NCBI GenBank assembly: GCA_024195585.1
Contig: SWBL01000186.1
Span: 1 to 64,000 of the forward strand
Source: Aureobasidium sp. EXF-3400
Taxonomy: Eukaryota > Ascomycota > Dothideomycetes > Dothideales > Saccotheciaceae
DNA: 64,000 nt
Direction: 5' to 3'
A program made the position numbers and the translations under genes. Below are positions 35,727-45,347 of the stretch, piece by piece (position 1 is the first letter of the stretch; each line of letters opens with the position of its first letter). The notes under the pieces are model-generated. The model saw only the letters and a program-made list of their open reading frames with translations, did no database searches and was not told the DNA's origin.

Positions 35727-36371
35727 GCTTGGAGGAATGTGTCGTGTCCCTAAGGCCTTAGCAACAGGCCGGTCTTCTGCATTCTTCTGGCAGATGGACT
35801 CAAAAGTTATAAACAAATAATCATGCCGTGACGGTCGACTGGTGTTTGGGAGGTCATTTGCTTTATTTTTGCTGGTACTTTATAGCTCCAGTTTATCGTA
35901 GCTTTCTACTGCTATATTCGCTTGACACAATTTCAAAAAAAGTATTTCACCAACTTATCGAGTTATTGTTCTATCGTGGGCTTTCTTTGTAAGTTCACTT
36001 TCTAATTCCTTCGACTCGTTAAACTGTCAGACAACTATACACCGGTTAAGGTCTAACTCGTGTGTGGTTTCTCGCCCCTACCCATATTCTAAAGTCTGTA
36101 ACTTCCATCACACTCCTATTGCAGCAAAGAGCAGAGTATGTACTATAGAAAGGCACAATTGTTTTCGGAGGCACAGACGTATCCACAGAGAGCTGATAAG
36201 TTGTCGCTTCTCAATGGCCGCTGTCCCGTTTCCTATTACTATTGTGCATTTTTATAGCTGCACGGATTACATACTTTAGCACACGGGGAGGCCCTGCTTG
36301 TTGCTGCTTGCCTTGTCTTGAAGCCATTCACATGCTAACTCAATGTCAAACACAAGGCACCACTTACTATC
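35727..36371. other. spacer holding element copy B
   Basis: 645 nt between GDH2 and the lysine-rich gene. Copy B (36077-36291) occupies its downstream third and ends 80 nt before the next start codon. The rest is A/T-rich without recognisable features. Confidence 0.5.
36077..36291. mobile_element. CCTCCCC element copy B (215 bp, MITE-like)
   Basis: Inverted relative to copy A. The left end reads CCTACCCATATTCTAAAGTC and the right end, reverse-complemented, reads CCTCCCCGTGTGCTAAAGTA; the inverted similarity extends through TGTAA. It shares with copy A the exact block AAAGTCTGTAACTTCC and the internal regions around GAGCAGAGTATGTACTATAG and GTCGCTTCTCAATGG. No transposase and no clear target-site duplication. 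Confidence 0.82.
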
Positions 36372-37385
36372 ATGGCGCCCAAGAAAACCATAGAACGCAC
36401 AGCTGCTTCGTCGCGGCCGAAGCGAACCCCCAAGCCAACCACTGTTGCCACACCTTCGACTCCTGCTTCTAAGCCCAAGAAGAAAACCACCGCCAGCAAG
36501 AAAGCAGCAACGAAGACAGCTGCTCCCAAGAAAGCAGCAGCGACCAAAGTCACCAAGAAGGCCGCCCCAAAGAAGACTGCCAGTAAAAAGGCCGCCCCTA
36601 GAAAAGCCGGAGCAGCAGCCAAAGGAGCCCAGAAGGAAGCCGCTGCGAAATATCAGAAATGGGTTGTCCCGCTTTGGGAGAACCCGCTTGGTGCCGAAGG
36701 TCAGAAAAGGATTGCTGAGAGAAAGAAAAAAGAAGCCGAGGAAGACGACAAATGGAAACGCAGCGCCATTGATGCCAAATACATGCAGCTGTCAGTGCAC
36801 GATCAATTGAAGAAGGACTACGAGGAAGGCGTGGCCAAGGGCGAGTGGGCCAAAACGGGTTTCGAAAAGTTCTTCAAGATGCACAAGGATTTTGACGCAC
36901 AAGCCTGGGACAAGGCCCACGAGCGCAAGATTGGCTCGCTGGAAGGCGAGTACACCAGTAGTGAGGCCAAGGACATGATCAAAGATATGCGCCAGAAACA
37001 GGACAGAAATCAGATCCCTCATATCCTCCACTTCACCGACTACTTGTACTGGAAAGAGATTGACAAGGAAAGAGCCAAGATCATTGCAGCGTACAAAGCA
37101 GACTACAAGAAGGAGCAGCAGAAGAAGAAAAAGAAGCAGGGAAACGTCAGTGCTGTCAGTTCTCCAGTCAAGAAAGCACAGAACACCATCGTTAATTCGA
37201 GTCCAGTGAAGAAAGCCCAGGATGCATTGACGAGGAGCAGGTCGAAGAGCCCGGAGAAGAAGAAGATGTTGAGTAACGATAGTGGATATCAGGCTGATAA
37301 TGAGCAGCAGAGTGTTATGAGTAGGACTTGGGAGCTTGCTGCTAATGCTGTCGAGGCTATGAGGAGTGCGGTCAACCCGGAGTAG
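36372..37385 (+). CDS. lysine-rich, histone-H1-like N-terminus; unknown role
   Basis: Single exon, 337 aa. Residues 1-95 are almost all Lys, Ala, Pro, Thr and Ser, in AAPKK/KKAA repeats like linker-histone tails. I see no winged-helix H1 globular domain. The central part (about 96-250) is a charged, aromatic-containing helical region (KYQKWVVPLWENPLG, FEKFFKMHKDFDAQAWDKAH, YLYWKEIDKERAKIIAAYKA) that I do not recognise. The C-terminus has repeated SSPVKKAQ and RSRSKSPEKKK motifs with possible CDK sites. It is probably nuclear and DNA- or chromatin-associated (inference from composition). Copy B of the repeat element ends 80 nt before the ATG. Confidence 0.75.
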   Translation: MAPKKTIERTAASSRPKRTPKPTTVATPSTPASKPKKKTTASKKAATKTAAPKKAAATKVTKKAAPKKTASKKAAPRKAGAAAKGAQKEAAAKYQKWVVPLWENPLGAEGQKRIAERKKKEAEEDDKWKRSAIDAKYMQLSVHDQLKKDYEEGVAKGEWAKTGFEKFFKMHKDFDAQAWDKAHERKIGSLEGEYTSSEAKDMIKDMRQKQDRNQIPHILHFTDYLYWKEIDKERAKIIAAYKADYKKEQQKKKKKQGNVSAVSSPVKKAQNTIVNSSPVKKAQDALTRSRSKSPEKKKMLSNDSGYQADNEQQSVMSRTWELAANAVEAMRSAVNPE

Positions 37386-37572
37386 TAGTGTCAGTGGATT
37401 TCTTTTGTTGCTTTTTCGTAGGATATGGGCTTTTCAGAGGAAAACGTTCGTAATGTCTAAATTCGTGTGCTTCTTTTGTCAACGTATCATGTCTTGTCAA
37501 TCTCACCTTGTCTGTAGCGCATATATGTCAGGAGCGAGTTTCAAATCTGTGTACTTGCAAAGAGCCGAATCA

Positions 37573-37624
37573 GTGTTGTGATGCTCAAAGAAGCAAACAC
37601 TGAGGCCTCAGGGATGAGTTGCCC
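37573..37624 (+). repeat. direct duplication, left copy, flanking element C
   Basis: Starts GTGTTGTGATGCTCAAAGAA and ends ATGAGTTGCCC. Its partner is at 37843-37898; the pair is roughly 80-85 % identical by eye with a few single-base gaps. Confidence 0.75.
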
Positions 37625-37843
37625 CCTCCCCGGTGCGAAGGACAGTCACAATGTAGCTATAGAAATGCACAATACTTTTATAAAAATGTAGTTTCCACAG
37701 AGAGAGCCCATTAAAGGCTATCTCAGTGGCTAAGCTCATTTTCGAGTTGTAATTATGCATTTCTATAGCTTATAACACCTTATATCTCGGGACGGAGAAG
37801 GCGTCAATTGTAAGATAGTGACTGTCCTTAGCACATGGGGAGG
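37625..37843. mobile_element. CCTCCCC element copy C (219 bp, MITE-like)
   Basis: The left end reads CCTCCCCGGTGCGAAGGACA and the right end, reverse-complemented, reads CCTCCCCATGTGCTAAGGAC, both continuing into AGTCAC. Unlike A and B, both ends are of the same type. An internal TGCATTTCTATAGCTTATAA (near 37756) mirrors the left sub-terminal block, so the copy looks rearranged. Its left 100 nt match fragment D (8974-9075) closely; the interior differs from A and B. Confidence 0.82.
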
Positions 37844-37898
37844 TGTTATGATGCTTGGAGAAGCAAACAATGAGACCTCGGAGAGGAATGAGTTGCCC
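37843..37898 (+). repeat. direct duplication, right copy, flanking element C
   Basis: Starts GTGTTATGATGCTTGGAGAA and ends ATGAGTTGCCC, matching 37573-37624 in the same orientation. Far too long for an ordinary target-site duplication. Confidence 0.75.
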
Positions 37899-38771
37899 GC
37901 ACTTCGGAACAGCTCCATGGTCAGCAACCCGTACGCACCCGAGAAAGCCGACGAGGTTCCCCACAGGATCTCCACAGATCATGTTCAAGGTTCGAGGCAA
38001 GGATGAGATGCAAGATGTCGTGTGCAACTGGTGCTGTATGAACGGAGGAGGTTGTTTGAAAGGGCAGGCAAACAACCAAATGCTCACAAGATGCGGATCA
38101 GATGTTGCACCAAGAGCAGGTCAGGTCTGTTTGTGTGCCGCTGACTGGGAAACGAGCATATTCGGCAGTCGGTCATTAGTGCTCGTGATTTGTGGCTTCT
38201 GTACAGCGTGACTCCTCATGATCTCGTCAGCCCCTGGAAAGTGTATCGGCTTCAAGCTATGGGGGCTTATTAAAGAGATGGCCCAGTGGCCCTCGTTTCT
38301 CGAGGTGCTACCTTTGATAAGAAGGAGAGAAGGCCGAGGGACGAGAAAGAAGTGACTGCTGGGCAAATTTAGCGTGACCCACGTTACGTCGGTCGGCATT
38401 AAGAGTCGACTAAACAGCGCAGCATCCAACCTGAAATCAACCGGATCTCTGGTCATCACAACCACAACTTGTTTTCGTGGACCAATGCCTTGTCCTCACG
38501 CTCGCTATTACCCAACTATTCGCGTATCCTAAGATTCTCCTGCTCGACCTCTTCTCGGCGTGCTCTCAGCATTGCGACTTGGCGATAACTCATCAACGCT
38601 ACCGTTCTCTTGCAGGCACTCACTCGCAAAAGAGTCGGCACGTACGAGAGCGCAATAGTGCGATACCTTCACTCTTGGACGCCGCTTCAACCTAGTATAT
38701 CTTGATCTTGTCGCCTCTGAACACACGACAATACGTCTCGTATTCCCAAGGAAGTTTCCTTCACATCCCCA

Positions 38772-39901
38772 ATGTCTTCCGGATCTGGCATCACACCGTC
38801 AAAACCGTGGGACGGTACAAGAGAATGGTTCTCACAACCAGTAGTCGCATCCTTCATTGCTGGAGGTATGGCAGGCGCTGTATCGCGAACCGTCGTGTCA
38901 CCGCTTGAGCGTCTCAAGATCATCTTCCAAATTCAAAGTGTTGGCCGCGAAGAATACAAGATGTCGATAGGCAAGGCTTTGGGAAAGATGTGGCGCGAAG
39001 AAGGATTCCGTGGGTTCATGGCAGGTAACGGCACAAACTGCATCCGCATTGTGCCTTATTCTGCTGTACAATTTGGAAGTTACAATTTCTACAAGCGGGT
39101 ATGCAATGCGCCTTTCTTTATTGTCCATAGTCATGGCCCTATGCTGACCGATTCTAGTTCTTCGAAGATGTGCCTGGTGCTCCTCTCGGTGCTCTCCAGC
39201 GTCTTTCATGCGGTGCGGTCGCCGGTATCACCTCAGTAGTATTCACCTACCCCCTCGACATCGTACGAACACGACTCTCGATTCAGTCGGCGTCATTCGC
39301 AGGCCTAGAAAAAGCAGAAGCTGGGAAAAAGCTACCAGGAATGTGGCCGACGTTGGTCAAGATGTACAAGACAGAAGGTGGCTTCTTCGCGCTCTACCGT
39401 GGTATAATCCCTACAGTTGCTGGTGTTGCGCCATACGTAAGAGCTTGTTGTGATCATATGCGTCTGCATAACTGACTGTTAAAAGGTTGGCCTGAACTTC
39501 ATGGTCTACGAAACTGTTCGCAGTGCGTTCACACCAGAAGGCGCGGACAACCCAGGCTCTTTGGGAAAATTAGGTGCAGGTGCTATCTCAGGAGCTGTCG
39601 CACAAACATGCACATATCCCTTGTAAGTATTGTGTTGACTCGAGCAAACAAGCAGACGCTGATTGATACTCGCAGTGACTTGCTCCGCCGAAGATTCCAG
39701 ATCAACACCATGTCAGGCATGGGCTACCAGTACAAATCAATGTTCGATGCCGTCAGAGTGATCGTCAAGCACGAGGGTCTCAAGGGTCTCTACAAGGGTA
39801 TTGCCCCCAACCTTCTCAAGGTCGCTCCCAGTATGGCTAGCAGTTGGCTGAGTTTCGAGCTCACGCGTGACTTCTTCGTTGGTCTGAAACCAGAAGTATA
39901 A
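38772..39901 (+). CDS. mitochondrial carrier, YPR011C-like
   Basis: Inner-membrane solute carrier. Four exons (38772-39098, 39158-39436, 39486-39622, 39676-39901) give 322 aa. Three tandem carrier repeats are visible, each with the PX[DE]XX[KR] signature: SPLERLK, YPLDIVRTR and YPFDLLRRR. Matching second halves are GFRGFMAGNGTNCIRI, GFFALYRGIIPTV and GLKGLYKGIAPNLLK. The contacts GNGTNCIRIVPYSAVQF and YPLDIVRTRLSIQ agree best with S. cerevisiae Ypr011c (reported to carry adenosine phosphosulfates) and related CoA/nucleotide carriers. The substrate is inferred. Start MSSGSGITPSKPWDG precedes the first transmembrane repeat directly. Confidence 0.88.
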
Positions 39902-40606
39902 GACTGACATGACTCGTTTCTTCTTCTCTGTCCAATCCCCTTTTTGCCCGTCTGTAATTCTCTTGGACGACTCAGTCTAGATGGAGGGTCAGTCACATTA
40001 CAAAATGCATGATGAAACATGGTTTGCAATATTTCAATGGTTTTGTCTTTCTTTTGTTCATTCACAGAAAAAACCACGGCGTCTTGGGATATACACTTTT
40101 CCTGATCACCAGGCATTGCACGGAGTTTGAGGCGTATGGGAGGCAAGAGATGTGATGTAGTTGACCTAGATATGGAAGGCAGAGCATTGTATTGGCGCAA
40201 AGCCTTGAAATGTACTTGGTGTGTCGCATAGAGTGTGCATTTTGTGGAGATAAAATGTGCAACAGCTTGACAAAGCATGCTGAGAACGGCACCACTAGAA
40301 GAGTGAATGACTCAACATCGTCAAGAATATTCTTGCCGCAACAACTAGCTTTCCATTGAATCTTCAGAATGTTAGCCATACAGAGTGTTCACTTTCTGTG
40401 CAGAGAAATGAGAGCCTCAAGACGCAGAGACAGAGATCTGGCTTGGCGGATAAACCCCGGCCAATTCGTTAACGGACGCTCGGGCCCGTTGCACCACGCA
40501 CTTGCCAAATTTGCTGCGTCGACTTGCGTCCGAACCTTTACTTGGACGAGACGACGAGACGACTTTTCCGACAACTATCCTCCCGGTCGACTAGCAAAAC
40601 TGAGCC
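39902..40606. other. carrier-RPL18 spacer and RPL18 promoter
   Basis: 705 nt, tandem orientation. No RNA gene or repeat recognised. Confidence 0.5.
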
Positions 40607-41458
40607 ATGGGTATCGATCTTGACCACCACCACGTCCGTTCGGGCCACCGCAAGGCTCCCAAGTCGGACAACCCCTACACCGCTCTGCTGGTCAAGCTCT
40701 ACAGATTCTTGAGCCGTAAGGAGCCCCTTCCAGAAGACAGCCATCGAAGCGACCGCCCATCCTGCACCGCCAGCAGCCGATTCCGCACGCATTGATTGAG
40801 GAAAAGAACGAGACTGGCTGCTGCTGCGGTGCTGTTTGAAGACGCGCGCCGCAATCAATGGCTGCGAGAAAAACCTACAAGAGCGCAGGGCTGACATTTT
40901 TTTGCGCAAAGGCCGTACCGACAGCAAGTTCAACGCCACTGTCCTCCGTCGCTTGATGATGAGCAAGATCAACCGCCCTCCCATGTCGCTCTCCAAGATC
41001 GTTGCCACTGCTGCCAACAAGCACTCCAGCAAGGCTCACGAGGGCAAGACCATCGTCTTGGTCGGCACCGTCACTGACGACAACCGTCTTCTTGAGCTCC
41101 CCAAGCTCTCGATTGCCGCCCTCCGCTACACCAACACTGCCCGCGCCCGCATTGTCGCCGCTGGTGGTGAGGCCTTGACCATCGATCAGTTGGCCATGCG
41201 CGCCCCTACCGGTGCCAACACCCTCCTCCTCCGTGGCCCCAAGAACGCCCGTGAGGCCGTCAAGCACTTCGGCTTCGGTCCCCACTCTCACAAGGCACGT
41301 CAAACCATCTTCCTGTTTCGCAAACGGCAGCAGCAGAAGCACATGTCCCGGATATACACGTATACTAACAGCCTTTGCAGAAGCCTTACGTCGAGAGCAA
41401 GGGTCGCAAGTTCGAGCGTGCCCGTGGTCGCAGACGCTCGAAGGGTTTCAAGGTGTAA
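40607..41458 (+). CDS. RPL18: 60S ribosomal protein eL18
   Basis: Large-subunit ribosomal protein. Three exons (40607-40715, 40912-41294, 41381-41458) give 189 aa. The protein starts [20 protein letters not shown] and contains [43 protein letters not shown] and the terminal [18 protein letters not shown], all diagnostic. Intron 1 (196 nt) is long, as is common in ribosomal protein genes; I looked for C/D-box snoRNA motifs in it and saw none convincing. Intron 2 (41295-41380) must begin with GC (AAG|GCACGT) and end TTTGCAG to join HSHK to KPYVESKG. No GT donor gives the right frame, so it is a GC-AG intron. Confidence 0.95.
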
Positions 41459-42018
41459 GCAATTTACACTGTTGGAATTGGGGTATTCATGGGGTTCAAA
41501 ATGGCTGTCTCTGGGTGATATCAATCATGAGGCGAGACATGATGAGATTCTCTTTGCTAGCGAATTTAAGCATCTTCCGGGACAAATTGGTTGGTGTTAC
41601 AAAAAAAGCGCCGTTTTCGCAAAAAGGAACAACAACGATCAAATGGCAATATTTCACGACGTGACTGCAATACCGCTGTCCCCATGCTTCGAGAGTCTGT
41701 CCGTCCATGTCATTATCGATCGAGGCACTTCTACTCCTGCCAATTTGTCCACCAAAAACTTTCAGCTTCCTCACTCTTCCAGACTCAATCATCTGAGTGC
41801 TTTGTCTCTTGTGATATCCTGCATGCATGTTCAATTGATTATTACTCTGACTTGTCTTCCGGCTGCTCGCGAACACAAACCGCAAGCAGAAACGAGATCG
41901 GCCCTCAGAATTTGACTTTAGCAGTCATATTTCTTGGCATTCAAACATTTACATAGAAACACTACGCAACCTCTAACCCGCACATATTTGATCTATATCT
42001 ATATACAATTACACAAAC
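41459..42018. other. RPL18-ADE2 spacer
   Basis: 560 nt. A/T-rich TATA-like sequence (CTATATCTATATAC) lies just 5' of the ADE2 start. No other feature. Confidence 0.45.
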
Positions 42019-43752
42019 ATGGACAAGAAGGTTGTAGGTTTGCTCGGAGGTGGCCAGCTGGGCCGTATGTTCGTCGAGGCCGCAAACCGCTTGAACATTC
42101 AAGTCAACATCCTGGACGCAGCAAAGTCACCCGCAAAGCAAATCAGCAGCCATGAAGGACACTTTGAAGGATCATTCAAGGACCCGGAAGCCATCGAAAA
42201 ATTGTCAAAAACTTGCGATGTCGTCACCGTGGAGATTGAGCACGTAGACACTCAGATTCTGGAAAAGATCTCATCTCAGGTCGCCGTGGAGCCTAGCTGG
42301 AAGACCATTCGCATGATCCAGGACAAGTATGCGCAAAAGGAGCATCTTCAAGAGCACAATGTCGCTACTGCTCACTCGATTCCTTTGGCTGGAGCTACCA
42401 ATGAGGACTTGCAAAAGGTTGGCGAGCAGATTGGCTTCCCTTTCATGCTCAAGTCACGCACAGAGGCATACGATGGTCGTGGAAATTTCCCAGTCAAATC
42501 ATCCGCCGACTTCGACGCTGCTTTGAAAGCTCTTGGAAGCCGTCCTTTGTATGCTGAGAAGTGGGCCAACTTCAAGGCCGAATTGGCAGTCATGGTTGTC
42601 AAGACCAAGGATGGTGTTTTGGCTTACCCTACCGTTGAGACTATCCACGAGGACAGCATCTGCAAGCTCGTGTATGCCCCCGCACGCAACGTCTCCAAGA
42701 AGGTGCTTGAGCAGGCCCAAGAGTTGGCTAAGAAGGCCGTCGCTTGCTTCTGGGGTAAGGGTGTGTTTGGAGTTGAGATGTTCCTGCTCGACGACGACAG
42801 TCTCTTGATCAATGAGATTGCTCCTAGACCTCACAACTCTGGCCACTACACCATTGAAGCATGCCCCATCTCGCAGTACGACGCTCATCTACGCTCTATC
42901 TTGGACATTCCCATCCAGCAACATGAGCTGCGCATCAGAGAGCCCGCTATTATGCTCAACATCCTTGGTGCTTCTACGCCCGACTCTGCTGTTCAGGTCG
43001 CTGAACGCTCCATCGCTGCTGGCGTCGGTGCTTCGGTTCACCTGTACGGCAAGGGCGATGCTCGTCCTGGCAGAAAGATGGGCCACATGACTCTCACAGC
43101 ACCCAGCATGCGTGAAGCTGAGAAGGCTATGCAACCCCTTCTGGACATCACCGACGAGATCCGCGGCAAGAAAAGTGCACCAGCATCTGCCTCTTCAGCC
43201 GCCAGCGGTGCCGGTCAAGCACAAAACGCCATGGTCGGCGTCATCATGGGATCCTACAGCGACATGCCTGTTCTGCAAGCCGGCATCAACATCCTCAAGA
43301 AACTCAACATTCCTTTTGAGACTCACATTACCTCAGCCCACCGCACCCCCGACTGGATGTCTGAGTACGTTCACGGCGCCATGCCCCGTGGCGTCCAAGT
43401 CCTTATTGCCGCAGCAGGCGGTGCAGCACACTTACCCGGCATGGCCGCCTCGCACACCGCCATCCCCGTCATCGGTGTCCCCGTCAAGCCCACCATTGGC
43501 GATGGCACCGACAGCGTGTTGAGCATCCTCAACATGCCTCGTGGCGTGCCTGTTGCCACTGTCGGCACCAACAACAGCACCAATGCTGCTTTGCTGGCTG
43601 CGAGAATCATTGGCTTGAAGGAGGCTAGCATCCAAAAGGCACTCGTCGAGTATGCTGATAACTCTACTGCTGAGGTTATGGAGCGTGAGCGTGCTATGAA
43701 TGAGCAGGGTTGGGATGCTGTCTATGAGCAGTGGCACGGTGCTAAGAAGTAG
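42019..43752 (+). CDS. ADE2: phosphoribosylaminoimidazole carboxylase (PurK-PurE fusion)
   Basis: Carboxylates AIR to CAIR in purine synthesis. Single exon, 577 aa. The N-terminal PurK part has GGGQLGRMF (residues 11-19), EIEHVDTQ, an ATP-grasp core (PFMLKSRTEAYDGRGNF, NEIAPRPHNSGHYTIEA) and a C-terminal PurK subdomain. A short Ala/Ser linker (about 387-403) leads to the PurE part: VGVIMGSYSDMPVLQAG, ITSAHRTPDWM, IAAAGGAAHLPGMAAS and VGTNNSTNAALLAARIIG. Length and domain order match fungal Ade2. Loss of this enzyme gives red colonies in yeasts; here both halves look intact. Confidence 0.97.
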   Translation: MDKKVVGLLGGGQLGRMFVEAANRLNIQVNILDAAKSPAKQISSHEGHFEGSFKDPEAIEKLSKTCDVVTVEIEHVDTQILEKISSQVAVEPSWKTIRMIQDKYAQKEHLQEHNVATAHSIPLAGATNEDLQKVGEQIGFPFMLKSRTEAYDGRGNFPVKSSADFDAALKALGSRPLYAEKWANFKAELAVMVVKTKDGVLAYPTVETIHEDSICKLVYAPARNVSKKVLEQAQELAKKAVACFWGKGVFGVEMFLLDDDSLLINEIAPRPHNSGHYTIEACPISQYDAHLRSILDIPIQQHELRIREPAIMLNILGASTPDSAVQVAERSIAAGVGASVHLYGKGDARPGRKMGHMTLTAPSMREAEKAMQPLLDITDEIRGKKSAPASASSAASGAGQAQNAMVGVIMGSYSDMPVLQAGINILKKLNIPFETHITSAHRTPDWMSEYVHGAMPRGVQVLIAAAGGAAHLPGMAASHTAIPVIGVPVKPTIGDGTDSVLSILNMPRGVPVATVGTNNSTNAALLAARIIGLKEASIQKALVEYADNSTAEVMERERAMNEQGWDAVYEQWHGAKK

Positions 43753-44033
43753 ATGAAAATGGGTCATTGGATATGAGTGGATGAACGGAATTAAGGTTAT
43801 GTGTAGATAGATGGGTTCTCACAAGCAAAGAATTGTAAACGTGTTGCTCGCCTTTATTATTTGGCATCAAGCTCTTTGCAGAGTATTCAGGTTGTCAGTG
43901 ATGGGCTTGTCTTAAGACAGGCTGGTATGGGCACATCAATTAATTGCTGAGAGAAATCCGAGTGATGAATACTTTTCGCATTTGTGGTATCATAAGAAGC
44001 AAAAGAAGAATGAAAAAGCGGCAATCTGTAATA

Positions 44034-45347
44034 TCAGTCACCAGTCTGCTCTGCAGCAGCACCATCGTCGGTATCTTGAGTTGCGCCACCCTCAGCCATG
44101 CTTGTGTCTTCTTGCTCAGCTTGTGTGCTCGTGGCTTCTTGATTTGGTCCTGCAGCAGAAGAAGCTGCTTCAGCAGGCGTGTCTTCGTTGGTCTCGGCAA
44201 CTACTTCGGGTGCTGCGACTACCTTTCTCTTCTTGCGTGGACGACCTTTAGGTCTCGAGTCACGTCTGGCCTCAGGCAGACCTAAGCTCTGCCGCAACCT
44301 TTTACCACTGGGTGCGCCTCCACGGGCACCGCCACGAGCTAGAGTTCTTCTCTTGCGCGTAACTAGCTTGTTACCGTCGGCATCGGCGTCCTTATTTGCA
44401 TCGTCCTCATTTTCGTCTCCACTGCCTTCTTCCTCAGCTTCTTCTTCAGGATTCGGCCGAGCATATGCGGGACGTCGGTTCAGCCGGGTGAGTCGAGCGG
44501 TTTGTTCTGCTTTTTCTCTCTTTGCTCGCGCAGCTGCCTCTGCCTTGTCTTTCTTGCTACGCGCACTTTCCTTCTCGATGTAGTCCGCGCGCTCTTCCTC
44601 CCATCCCTCGGGCGGATGGTAGACCTTGATGTTTGTGACAGGCACGGCATCTTGGTCGCCACGACGAGCCTTGATAGCTGACAAGGCTTCCAGGAACTTA
44701 GCCTGACTTGTTCGCTGAGCACTGGCGGTGGAAGGGAGAGCGATGCGCAAGCCTTGGGCTGTGGTGTGCTCAATCACGTCTCCTTCAGCTGTCGTATATG
44801 TAGTCTCTGGACCAGCATATGCGGCCCTGACAGCATTCGGTGGAGCGATTTCCCGAGGTTGGATGCTGGCTGGTACGGCGACAAGTCGAGCAGCGCTCGT
44901 ACCCAAGACGTCGAAAGAAGGAGTGGAGCGAAGAGCTGTGTGGTCGGGGTCGAAGTCGGTCGGCGGCGGGGCGAGGAAGATCTGAGTAGCCAGATCGGTG
45001 GCCCATTGGCATGAGTAGATGGAGTTGTTGTAGGAGATGATTGGGTTCCTGTCATGCAAGCCGACAATCTGCATGCGCTCGGTTGTTGTGTTGGCCGAGT
45101 CTCCATCACCATCTTGAACTGCGCCGTCCTTGGTACCAGACTCGGAAGTGCCAGGGGCATTGGCGAGACTCTTGTTGGAGCCGCGGGTTGTCGACTTTTG
45201 AGCTTTCGTGCGCCTGTCTCTAGCAAGGGCGGGTGGAATGTGCGTTGTCAAGTCGAGGGTCAAGTAGAAATCGTCAGTCGCATTGGTGTCGTACTCGTAC
45301 TCCCACTCAGACTCATCCTCCGAGCCTGCCATGTCTGTGCTTGTCAT
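44034..45347 (-). CDS. TFIIIC triple-barrel-domain protein with AT-hook
   Basis: Single exon, 437 aa. The N-terminal WEYEYDTNATDDFYLTLDLT and the later MQIVGLHDRNPIISYNNSIY followed by CQWATDLATQIFL match the TFIIIC subunit 6 triple-barrel domain (Tfc7/Sfc7, human GTF3C6), which helps build the tauA lobe of the RNA polymerase III factor. The C-terminal half is low complexity: a Lys/Ala/Glu coiled coil, then acidic and Arg/Gly stretches, and KGRPRKKRKV, an AT-hook-like and NLS-like motif. A short acidic Gln/Ala/Asp tail closes it. The N-terminal ATG chosen (MTSTDMAGSEDESEWEYEY) sits directly before the domain, with a second ATG five codons on. Confidence 0.8.
   Translation of the reverse strand: MTSTDMAGSEDESEWEYEYDTNATDDFYLTLDLTTHIPPALARDRRTKAQKSTTRGSNKSLANAPGTSESGTKDGAVQDGDGDSANTTTERMQIVGLHDRNPIISYNNSIYSCQWATDLATQIFLAPPPTDFDPDHTALRSTPSFDVLGTSAARLVAVPASIQPREIAPPNAVRAAYAGPETTYTTAEGDVIEHTTAQGLRIALPSTASAQRTSQAKFLEALSAIKARRGDQDAVPVTNIKVYHPPEGWEEERADYIEKESARSKKDKAEAAARAKREKAEQTARLTRLNRRPAYARPNPEEEAEEEGSGDENEDDANKDADADGNKLVTRKRRTLARGGARGGAPSGKRLRQSLGLPEARRDSRPKGRPRKKRKVVAAPEVVAETNEDTPAEAASSAAGPNQEATSTQAEQEDTSMAEGGATQDTDDGAAAEQTGD

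Larger units (their letters stand above)
37386..38771. other. long spacer with element copy C and flanking duplication
   Basis: 1.39 kb between the lysine-rich gene and the mitochondrial carrier. Contains a duplicated segment of about 52-56 nt (37573-37624 and 37843-37898) on either side of element copy C (37625-37843). No gene is recognised in the remaining 870 nt. Confidence 0.5.

Noticed and set aside
37980..38010. GGTTCGA-type B-box-like sequences (for example near 37988, 6435 and 27042) as tRNA signals
   Set aside because: No matching A box or cloverleaf around any of them.
40716..40911. Possible intronic snoRNA in the long first intron of RPL18
   Set aside because: No convincing paired C (RTGATGA) and D (CTGA) boxes or H/ACA structure could be seen.
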